From: Theropithecus gelada
Taxonomy: Eukaryota; Chordata; Mammalia; Primates; Cercopithecidae
Assembly: GCF_003255815.1 (NCBI RefSeq)
Contig: NC_037673.1
Coordinates: 6,863,647-6,927,646, forward strand
Direction of reading: 5' to 3'
Length of the DNA: 64,000 bases
Part shown: one piece after another, positions 50,691-64,000 of the stretch
Position numbering within the stretch: position 1 is the first letter of the stretch
Layout of the letters: each line of letters starts with the position of its first letter
Made by a program: the position numbers and the translations under genes
The notes under the pieces: model-generated
Told to the model about the DNA's origin: nothing
The model's database searches: none
The model's input: only the letters and a program-made list of their open reading frames with translations

Positions 50691-50989
50691 AAACCTGTGT
50701 AAAAGAAAATTTTCCATTAAATGTCTCAGGCTGCCATGATGAAGTAAACACCACAGGGACAACATACAAGAGCTATCTTTGGCTCATTTATTTAACAACT
50801 CTTTAAGTACAGCTTTTCTCTTTTTTCTTCCCTAACCTTATTTAAAAGACAGGAAATTATGCAGCAGGAGCTGTAATAGTGTTCTGTCACAATTGTAACA
50901 CCTATAGATATAATAGACATAGTAGTAAAAACACTGAAAAAGAAAAGAAATAGTAGGCATATGCATAACATTTATATATTTTCCTGCAA
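50691..50989. other. Unassigned sequence
   Basis: About 50717-50800 resembles the end of a reversed MaLR LTR ('gtctcaggctgccatgatg'), weakly. Confidence 0.35.
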
Positions 50990-51411
50990 TTAAGTTAGTA
51001 TAAATCTGAAGTTAATTCTGGCAAGTTAATATGCATAGTATCATCCCTAGAACAACCAGGAAGAAATTAACTCACAAAAAATAGTGAAAAGATTATCAAG
51101 AGAATTACATTGTTGCCTTAAAATAGTCACTTAATTCAAAAGACGGTGGTAAGGGTAAACTAGAGGAAAAAAAAAGACCTGATGTATAGAAAACAAAATG
51201 TAGGATGGCAGACATAAATTCAATAATATTAATAATAACATTAAATGTGAATGGATAAAATAAGTAAATCAAAAGGCAGGGATTATAATGTCAGATCGGA
51301 TGAAAAAAGTAAGAGCCAATTAATGCTGTCTAGAGTAGCCATATTTTAATTCAAATAGGATGAAAGCAAAATCATGGAAAAATATATGTTATGCAAATAG
51401 TAATAATAGTA

Positions 51412-51600
51412 ATCAACTGATGAATGGGTAAATGAAATATTTGACAGTAAAAAAGAATGAAGTTCTGGTACAAGTTACAACATGGATAAACCTTGAAAAT
51501 ATGATACACACATTAGAAAAAAAGCATGCCAATTAAATGCAATTTATAGAGACACAACAAAAGAAACTCAGAAAAATGATGAAAAAAGATACAATTTACA
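51412..51600 (+). mobile_element. L1 3'-region fragment inside the L1M ORF2
   Basis: 'aaagaatgaagttctggtac', 'ttacaacatggataaaccttg' and 'aaaatatgatac' belong to the 3' end of an old L1, out of order with the flanking ORF2 text. It is a small nested or rearranged piece. Confidence 0.5.
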
Positions 51601-52536
51601 GACAGCAAGATGGTGTAACTCCACTCGTGAAACACAATGGACTTTAAAACAACAAGCCTTACTAGAAATAAAGGGGGATATTTCACAATGATAAAAGTTT
51701 AGTAATTAAAAATACATAAGAACTGCATATGCTTATATTTCAAAAACATAAGAAGCAAAATTTACCAGAAATAAAAAGATAAGCAAAACCACCTGACAGA
51801 ATAAGAAGAAAAAAGCTTTTAACCCACCTGAAATAATAAGCAGAAAAAGTTAATATAATGTTAAAATTTTGAACAAGATTAACAGATTCGATCTGATTGA
51901 CAATGTATATAGACTTTTACCCAACATCTCTAGAATACAACCTTTTCATGTGCATGCAAATGATTTGCCAAAACTGTACATACGATGAGCCATAAAGGAA
52001 GTATTAGTAAATTTTTAAGGATTGAATTCACATGTTTTCAGACTCAAGTGGAATAATCTAGAACCATGTTATTTAACGCCATTGAAGTTAAATTAAATAT
52101 AACAAAAAAGATAACTAGGGTATCTTCACTCTTGGAAATTAAGCACTATGCTTCTAAATATCTAATGTCCCCACCAAAATTACAATAGAAGGTTAAAGAA
52201 GCATTTTAAACTGAATGACAGTAAGCCACTACATACCAAAATATGGCTCGAAATTAAAGGCGTGATTAGAGGGAAATTTAAAGACTTAAATATTGCATGA
52301 TTATGAAACAAGAAAGACTGTAAATCAAAGTTATCAACATTCCCACTGAAAAAATGAGAAAAAGGACAGCAAATTAAATCCAAAGATGATAGAAGGAAAG
52401 AAATAGATATAAACAGAATGAGTAACATAAAAAGCACAGAAGTAGAAAACAGAAATATTTAACACCAAAAATCTAGTGTTTTGAAAATACTATAAAATAG
52501 ACACACACTAACAAAGGTAGTCAAGAAAAAGACAAA

Positions 52537-52752
52537 AACTGTGAGAAGATAATTATTGTTGTTGCTGTTGTTATGGCAGCACAGTTATGGGAGTTCATTT
52601 TTGAACACAGGCTCCCACCTTCAACTTATCACATCCTTATCTTTGCTTGGGTGCCTCATGACTTTAAAGAGACTGTTCTGTGGAGAAGGTGGAATAAGTT
52701 TAAAGGTGAGAGTCACGTTTTGGCATTCAGACCAGGTAGTAGGCTTTCTCCT
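52537..52752 (+). repeat. Duplicated segment, recipient copy
   Basis: Collinear with 58774-58991 at about 93% identity by eye. Shared anchors are 'aactgtgaga', 'gttgttgctgttgtta', 'gagttcatttttgaacac', 'ggctcccaccttcaac', 'gagaaggtggaataag' and 'cattcagaccaggtag'. It lies inside an L1M ORF2. Its right edge abuts an exact 14-bp tandem repeat, 'acattaacaaatga' at 52756-52769 and 52770-52783. Confidence 0.9.
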
Positions 52753-54110
52753 ACTACATTAACAAATGAACATTAACAAATGAATAATGTTAGGAATGCA
52801 TGGAAGGTCACAGCTGCACCTGGAGGGGAAAGTGTGAAAACCATAATTTAGTAACATGATGCCAATACATCTGAAAGCATAGATAATAGAATCGTACAAT
52901 ATAGATAACTAAAGACTAAATGGATAATTTCTAGAAAGCTAAAAGATAACTAAATAGATTCAAGAGGATGCAATTACCTTGATAACCTAATCATCATTAA
53001 AAAACATTTGGAATAGAGAGCAAAACATTTAATCTTAACCTTATCTCTCACCCCCAAATGATACCAGGGCCAGAAGGTTCCTGGCTGTGTCTGAGTAAAT
53101 CTTTATTGCATGAGTCCTCCCTTACGCTGACTGTTCCACAAAGTAGAGCAAAAGTTCCTTTTATGAGGCTAATATAACCTTGATAACATTTCTGAATAAG
53201 AACTGAGTAAGAAAATTACATACCATATATACCATGAAATAGATACAAAAAGTCTAAATTTAAAAGGGGAGATTGGATTCAGTAGTATAATTATGAAAAA
53301 TGTCTTCAAGACACACTAGGATTTGTCTCCTAAAAACACAGAGTGGCATAACAGTGGGAAGCCTATCAATTATAATTCACTACAACAATGAACAAAAGAA
53401 CATCAACCAAATGAACATGTCGGTTGTAAACACTAGAATAAAATTCAAAACTCACTTTTGATTTTTAACAAATGTAGAACTTTAGCAAAGTAGAAGATGA
53501 GAATTACTTAATCAAAACACATGCAAAAACCATTTGTAAATAGGAGAATTCCCATTAAGTAAAGAGTATTATATTCTCTGTCTTCACTAGTATTAAACAT
53601 TTGAGTAATATGTGATATAATATATAATATGACTGAAAAAGAGGATGTAAGGAGTGAAACGGAAAAACCCAATGTGTCATAATTGTAGACTGTTGAAAAT
53701 AGTCTACAACTGAGAGAGCTAACAGATTAAAAGAGCAAGATGAGTCTATAAGATGAACATATAAACATCAATAACAGCAGAAACTATTTGGGAACAAATA
53801 TTCACAATAGCAATGATAATATATTTAAGAATGAACCAACAAACAAAATATGTACAAGCACTTAATAGATGACACTACAAAATTTTGCCAAAGGATAAAA
53901 GAACCGAACACGGGACCAGTAAAGTTAATAAATGAGAAATCTCAATAACATGCGGTCATTAACTCCAAAAGTCAAATTATAAAATTCTTACAGAAGAATA
54001 AACATCCCAGAATAACAATGGGTATTTTGAAAAATCGACAACAAGTGTTAAGACATACTATAAAATTATATTAATTCAATGAAGTATAATGTTGGTAAAG
54101 GCATAGAGAA

Positions 54111-54375
54111 ATAATTATAAAAGCTTATTTATTTCTGTTTGTCTAACTATTCATATATCCCCTATCTACATTTGTATATATGGACAGAAACATTAAATAA
54201 TGTTTACTTAATATTAATTATTGGTTTTCCCTGATGATGGGATTTAGAGTCATATTTTCTTTTGCTATTTTGGTACTTTTCTTCACTGTTTAAATTCTTT
54301 ATAATGTACTTTTTTTCTTTTTGCCAAAACAATTTAGTGAGGGTGTTTCTTTAAACAATTAAAGATGTTTTCCTC
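54111..54375. other. Unassigned AT-rich sequence
   Basis: Nothing recognised. Confidence 0.4.
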
Positions 54376-55548
<1,173 letters not shown>

Positions 55549-55816
55549 AAGACTGCAGATCTTTTTATTTTATTTTATTTTATTTTTTATTATTATTATA
55601 CTTTAAGTTCTAGGGTACATGTGCATAACGTGCAGGTTTGTTACATATGTATACTTGTGCCATGTTGCTGTGCTGCACCCATCAACTCATCAGCACCCAT
55701 CAACTTCTCATTTACATCAGGTATAACTCCCAATGCAATCCCTCCCCCTTCACCCCTCCCCATGATAGGCCCCGGTGTGTGATGTTCCCCTTCCCGAGTC
55801 CAAGTGATCTCATTGT

Positions 55817-57210
55817 TCAGTTCCCACCTATGAGTGAGAACACGCGGTGTTTGGTTTTCTGTTCTTGTGATAGTTTGCTAAGAATGATGGTTTCCAGCTG
55901 CATCCATGTCCCTACAAAGGACACAAACTCATCCTTTTTTATGGCTGCATAGTATTCCATGGTGTATATGTGCCACATTTTCTTAATCCAGTCTGTCACT
56001 GATGGACATTTGGGTTGATTCCAAGTCTTTGCTATTGTGAATAGTGCCGCAATAAACATACGTGTGCATGTGTCTTTACAGCAGCATGATTTATAATCCT
56101 TTAGGTATATACCCAGTAATGGGATGGCTGGGTCATATGGTACATCTAGTTCTAGATCCTTGAGGAATCGCCATACTGTTTTCCATAATGGTTGAACTAG
56201 TTTACAGTCCCACCAACAGTGTAAAAGTGTTCCTATTTCTCCACAGCCTCTCCAGCACCTGTTGTTTCCTGACTTTTGAATGATCGCCATTCTAACTGGT
56301 GTGAGATGGTATCTCATTGTGGTTTTGATTTGCATTTCTCTGATGGCCAGTGATGATGAGCATTTTTTCATGTGTCTGTTGGCTGTATGAATGTCTTCTT
56401 TTGAGAAGTGTCTGTTCATATCCTTTGCCCACTTTTTGATGGGGTTGTTTGGTTTTTTTTCTTGTAAATTTGTTTGAGTTCTTTGTAGGTTCTGGATATT
56501 AGCCCTTTGTCAGATGAGTAGATTGCAAAAATTTTCTCCCATTCTGTAGGTTGCCTGTTCACTCTGATGGTAGTTTCTTTTGCTGTGCAGAAGCTCTTTA
56601 GTTTAATGAGATCCCATTTGTCAATTTTGGCTTTTGCTGCCGTTGCTTTTGGTGTTTTAGACATGAAGTCTTTGCCCATGCCTATGTCCTGAATGGTACT
56701 ACCTAGGTTTTCCTCTAGGGTTTTTATGGTATTAGGTCTAACATTTAAGTCTCTAATCCATCTTGAATTAATTTTCGTATAAGGAGTGAGGAAAGGATCC
56801 AGTTTCAGCTTTCTACTTATGGCTAGCCAATTTTCCCAGCACCATTTATTAAATAGGGAATCCTTTCCCCATTTCTTGTTTCTCTCAGGTTTGTCAAAGA
56901 TCAGATGGCTGTAGATGTGTGGTATTATTTCTGAGGACTCTGTTCTGTTCCATTGGTCCATGTCTCTGTTTTGGTACCAGTACCATGCTGTTTTGGTTAC
57001 TGTAGCCTTGTAGTATAGTTTGAAATCAGGTAGCGTGATGCCTCCAGCTTTGTTCTTTTGACTTAGGATTGTCTTAGAGATGTGGGCTCTTTTTTGGTTC
57101 CATATGAACTTTAAAGCAGTTTTTTCCAATTCTGTGAAGAAACTCATTGGTAGCTTGATGGGGATGGCATTGAATCTATAAATAACCTTGGGCAGTATGG
57201 CCATTTTCAA
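55817..57210 (-). pseudogene. L1 ORF2 C-terminal half, frameshifted
   Basis: Two abutting minus-strand frames encode the C-terminal part of the L1 ORF2 protein (endonuclease/reverse transcriptase of LINE-1, which acts in a cytoplasmic and nuclear RNP with L1 RNA). The first (57210-56416, 264 codons) covers sequence downstream of the RT domain. The second (56419-55817, 200 codons) carries the Cys-rich C-terminal motif C-x3-C-x7-H-x4-C at its residues 55, 59, 67 and 72 and ends with the normal ORF2 C-terminus ('FSLIGGN'). The frame change between them lies near the run of eight T at about 56453-56460, which suggests a one-base slip. The rest of ORF2 is in the inverted block on the other strand, so no functional protein is possible. 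Confidence 0.95.
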
Positions 57211-57218
57211 GGTATTGA

Positions 57219-58410
<1,192 letters not shown>

Positions 58411-58819
58411 TGTTACGGATTGAATTGTGTCCCCCCAAAAAGATGTGTCAAAGACCTAAGCCCCAGTGCCTGTGAATGTGACATCTTTGCAGTTGTCATA
58501 AAGTTAAGGATAAAACTATTAAAATGGGCCTTAATGCAACATGACCCATGTCCTTCTAAGAAGAACATGTGGACACACACATATACACATGCAGGAGAAT
58601 ACTGTGTGAAGACACAGGTACACAGGGAAGATAGCATGTGGGGTGCAGGTGGAGACTGAAGTGAACAATCTGTGGCTACTGGAAGACGCAAAGGCAAGAA
58701 AAGATCCTCTCCTAGAGGCTTCAGAGGAAGCATGGCCCTGACAACACCTCAACTTTGGACTTCCAGCCCCCAGAACTGTGAGAGAATAATTATTGTTGTT
58801 GCTGTTGTTACGGCAGCAC
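58411..58819 (+). mobile_element. MaLR-like LTR, plus strand
   Basis: Starts 'tgttacggattgaattgtgtcccccc' (in two pieces), contains 'gccttaatgcaacatgac', 'agcatggccctgacaacacc' and 'agcccccagaactgtgaga', and appears to end near 'gttacggcagcac'. It is the same family as the minus-strand copy at 8749-9193. Its 3' end overlaps the start of the duplicated segment. Confidence 0.7.
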
Positions 58820-58991
58820 GGTTATTGGAGTTCATTTTTGAACACAGGCTCCCACCTTCAACTTATCACTTCCTTATCTTTGCTTGGGTGCCTGATGATT
58901 TTGAAGAGACTGTTTCTTTGGAGAAGGTGGAATAAGCTTAAAGGTGAGAGTCATGTTTTGGCATTCAGACCAGGTAGCAGACTTTCTCTTA
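58774..58991 (+). repeat. Duplicated segment, inferred donor copy
   Basis: Collinear with 52537-52752. Here the first 45 bp are the natural 3' end of the LTR at 58411-58819 and the rest is the LTR's flank. At 52.5 kb the LTR body is absent, so this locus is the likely source. Overlapping open frames in the two copies are shifted relative to each other and give no sign of coding constraint. Confidence 0.9.
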
Positions 58992-59129
58992 GATCCAATC
59001 ATGTAGGCTTATACTTACTAGGGTTTTTGTTGTTGTTGACATGGCACTATTGTCCAACAATCTTCAGTTTATCCTTGAGGACAACCTTATTGGACTATTT
59101 CGTTTTATTCAAAGCAACTTGTGGCCGTG
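58992..59129. other. Unassigned sequence
   Basis: Nothing recognised. Confidence 0.4.
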
Positions 59130-59560
59130 ACTGCCCGTGTTCACAGAATCCTTGTCCTCATTTTCTTCTAGAGCACACATTTAGACAGTATCTCCCAGCC
59201 TCCCTTGCAGTTAGGTCTGGCTTTGTGATGAGGTTCTAGGTAGCATAGTTGGAACCGAAGTGGTTTGTGCCACTTCCATGTCTCAGTCCTGGTCCCCAAA
59301 ACTTCCCACAGATGCTAGTCATACTCTTTACCCTTCTAGTAGATTGGAATGTAGACAACGAAACCACCATAAAAGCCTTACGTGGAACATGGCAGACCTC
59401 TCTCAACCAAAATCCCGACATGACCACAGGAAATGACAACCCTCACGGGCCAGCTTTGGGCTGTCATGTGAGTGACAAATAAAGTCTTACTGTGATTTAG
59501 CATTGTACAGTTTGGAGTCTGCTTGATAGAGTATCTAGCATCACCCAAGCTAATGCAGTA
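59130..59560 (+). mobile_element. LTR-like dispersed repeat, plus strand
   Basis: 'cccagcctcccttgcagttagg', 'tttgtgccacttccatgtc' and 'gtgagtgacaaataaagtc' are in the order of a common primate LTR-like repeat, including the AATAAA signal near its 3' end. Same family as 32846-33060. Family name not assigned. Confidence 0.5.
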
Positions 59561-60689
59561 TTTGATGCCTTAAACTTCACATGCCTTTATAGCATTACAC
59601 ATTTTACTTCCTATCTTTTATAACTGATTCAGTGTGTTGTACATGTGTGGATGGATATTCAATTAATATGTGCTACGTTGATTATCAGCTCAAATGTGGC
59701 AGATGGAGATGGATTCTTCTTGACCTTGCACTGATTCTTTTTAATCAGTTGAAATTGCATTATCCCTGAATATTCTTCTTTTCATAAATTTGCTATGCAT
59801 TTGAAATGTCAAATCTTAAACCTTCTTTGGCTAACCTTAATGCTTTCTTTTCATGTGAACAACAGCTACGTTCCAAGAGTCAAGAAATCTCAATGTGAAT
59901 AAAGCCAGGGCATGGACTCCCCAAGTTTGCCTTGTCCCCTGGCTATTTTACTTGTTCAGGTTCCTTTTGTCTAACACAGTTAGGGATATCAATACCACAG
60001 TGGAGTTTCTCATACTCCACACGTTTCTAGAAATGATTGAAAGTTTTTTTAAAATATCCAAAACCAGAAGGAAAACAAGAAAGCATCCACTGGCTCTAAA
60101 AACTGTGAGAAATCCTTGAAAGGTATTAAGGCAGACATCAATCGTGTTGAAATAGAAAACTAAAAATTTATGAAATTGTGGGAAAAGCACAAAATCACAC
60201 CTTAATTAGAGGCGGTGGCAGGAGGGGCCCTGGAAACCTGGGAAGTGACACCAGAAGGGGCTTCCAGCTGCTCCTGCCCATGCTCCACAGCCTGCCAGCT
60301 GCATACCTTGTTGGGCCAGGTTGCTGTAAAGGGACTATCTGCATGGTGTGAGAGCTTGGGTCTGAAAGCAGGGAAGTGCCTCGAATGGTTAGAGGGCCCC
60401 AGGCTGGCAGGGATTATGGCACATTGCCAAGATGGCACGGCTCACAACAGATCAAGGCCTCTCCTACTCTCATGGAAACAACCAAGGACCCAGAAGCCCT
60501 CCTTCCCTTTCCTAGGAAGCCTACAAATGGAGGCAACAGGCCTTCTCATACAGATGACAGCCAAATTCTAACGTGGTGGGCAGACTGAGAACTAACAACC
60601 CTGAGAACTGAGGGGAGGACGCCCACCCATGAAACACAGATAACTGAACAACCAGATGGCAGCCATGAGAAGTCCACATGCTGGACCTT
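59561..60689. other. Unassigned 1.1-kb stretch
   Basis: No gene recognised. A 118-codon plus-strand frame (60215-60571) lies in a GC-richer patch but has no recognisable domain or supporting signal. Confidence 0.4.
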
Positions 60690-61800
60690 CAGAGACATTG
60701 AAGGCGGATCTCGTGTGAATAAGAAGTGTGAGAATTAAAAACTTGCTCATGCAAATTAAAAGTGCAACACATCAGCTGAATAACATAATGGACACAATTG
60801 AAGAAAAAATTAGCTGACCAGAAGATTCCGGTGAGGAATTCTTCCAGAAGGTGACCTGAGAGGATAAGGACAAAGTAAGAAGGAAATGTTAAGAAGCATC
60901 ATGAACAGATTCACAGATTCTAACATTCATTTCCTGTGCCGCTCAGAAGAGGGAATAGAGGGTACAGAGAACAAGCGGGGTGAAGAGAAGTAATAAGGAA
61001 GGATCTAGAGGGGAAGAGAAGGCAGAAATTTCAAAGGACTCTCAGTTTTTATTAGAAAGTACTTTAAAAAAAAAGATCCAGTAGGCATATGTAATTGAAT
61101 TTCAGAAAACCATGTATAAAATACAAATCTTTTCAACTTTTCAACTTCTAGAAAAAAAGATGAAGCACAATAATGTAAATGCACCAAATGAGCATTAGAA
61201 TTCAGAAATGTAGCAAGATATATGAGAAGACAATAAAAACATTTTGAAATCTCTAAGAGAAATAACTTGGATTAGAATTCCATACTCGAAATGTAATTTC
61301 AGTATTAGGGTGGAATATTAAAGTTTTCTGATCTCCAAGGGCTCAAAGTTCCCAATCATTGATATAATACAGGCCTTGTTTACTAAGCATAATACATTTT
61401 AGAGAAATAATATTGCACCAAAGTGCAATAAAACCAGAAATTAAAAACAAAAAATCTATATATATATGTGTGTGTGTGTGTATGTGTGTGTACATGCATA
61501 TATGAATGAATGACAATAGCTTTTTGAAACTGTGTGATGAACCTGGAGTTTAAAGGAAAATTTATAGTTGTGAATGCATTCATAAAGAAATTAATGAGTA
61601 TGCAAAGTATGAAATAGATTTTCAAGCTAAGAAATTGAAAAAGAGCAATAAAACAATTACTAAGAATGGGAACAGTAGGAATTAATGAAAACAAAAACAG
61701 ACATTAACAAAATGAATAACCATAAAAGAGTACTTTTCTTATCAATACAGAAAAACTGCTTTTTGAGACTAATAAAATAGACAAAACTTAGTTACACAAG
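60690..61800 (+). mobile_element. Old L1M, ORF1 to ORF2 relic with internal deletion
   Basis: The ORF1-like part is 'acacaattgaagaaaaaattagctg' and 'agaattccatactcgaaatg'. ORF2-like text follows directly ('agtgcaataaaaccagaaatt', 'ggaaaatttatagttgtgaatgc'). Much of the ORF1/ORF2 junction is missing. It contains (TA)n(TG)n at about 61457-61491. Confidence 0.6.

Positions 61801-64000
<2,200 letters not shown>

Larger units (their letters stand above)
50990..54110 (+). mobile_element. Old L1M ORF2 relic, about 3 kb, plus strand
   Basis: Ordered matches to L1 ORF2 run through the interval: 'acattaaatgtgaatgg' (51240), 'ttcacaatgataaaag' (51680), 'attgacaatgtatatagac' (51895), 'ggaaattaagcactatgcttctaaata' in part (52135), 'agagggaaatttaaag' (52268), 'ctaacaaaggtagtcaag' (52508) and 'accagggccagaagg' (53064). 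The reading frame is completely decayed. Two foreign pieces sit inside it (51412-51600 and 52537-52850). Confidence 0.75.

Noticed and set aside
53683..53709. Perfect 9-bp stem 'ttgtagact'/'agtctacaa' with 9-nt loop, as a possible terminator or small RNA
   Set aside because: Isolated hairpin inside a decayed L1M; such stems occur by chance and no transcription signal accompanies it.
60215..60571. 118-codon plus-strand frame in a GC-richer patch
   Set aside because: No domain, no neighbouring gene signals; chance open frame is the simpler reading.

Overview
The window looks like gene-poor, AT-rich primate DNA, most likely from an Old World monkey. The youngest Alu copies (near 23.0, 23.6, 27.9 and 47.0 kb) carry sequence variants I associate with cercopithecid AluY lineages, such as 'ggctcaagcctg', 'gatccggccactg' and 'ctagttttttgta'. 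The L1 at 55.6-58.2 kb also carries 3' UTR wording that I know from macaque and baboon L1 rather than human L1. I found no protein-coding gene, no convincing exon, and no tRNA, rRNA or other RNA gene. The longest open frames are decayed L1 ORF2 pieces, Alu read-throughs or microsatellite translations. The sequence fits an intergenic or deep intronic position.

Layout. 0-9 kb: an Alu monomer, an inverted L1 tail, a locally repeated unit (2.4-3.2 and 5.5-5.75 kb) of which one copy is split by a solo LTR, two Alu-family copies, a large CT microsatellite, a MIR and two minisatellites. 9-16.4 kb: MaLR/ERVL-type LTRs, Alus, an (ATC)n block, an exact 38-bp tandem duplication and a Tigger-like DNA transposon hosting an Alu. 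16.4-20.2 kb: old L1/HAL1 sequence on the minus strand, apparently nested. 20-29 kb: mostly unassigned DNA with MIR, L1M, L2 and young Alus, one of them with an inverted 5' end. 29-40 kb: long unassigned stretches and a 2.3-kb L2 relic with an L1 fragment inside it. 40-50 kb: an AT-rich palindrome, an L1M with an inverted 5' part, an LTR split by an L1MA, a MER5-like element and Alus. 50-64 kb: a 3-kb L1M ORF2 relic carrying a 215-bp copy of sequence also found 6.2 kb downstream, the young inverted L1, LTRs, more L1M and Alus.

No genes act together here. The interest lies in how the sequence was built: three separate 5'-inversion events in retroelements (four counting the Alu), a paralog that preserves the empty site of an LTR insertion, and a short templated duplication whose donor can be inferred. 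I did not find a new functional system. Repeat family names are from memory of consensus sequences and need RepeatMasker confirmation; stretches marked unassigned may hold diverged repeats I could not recognise.
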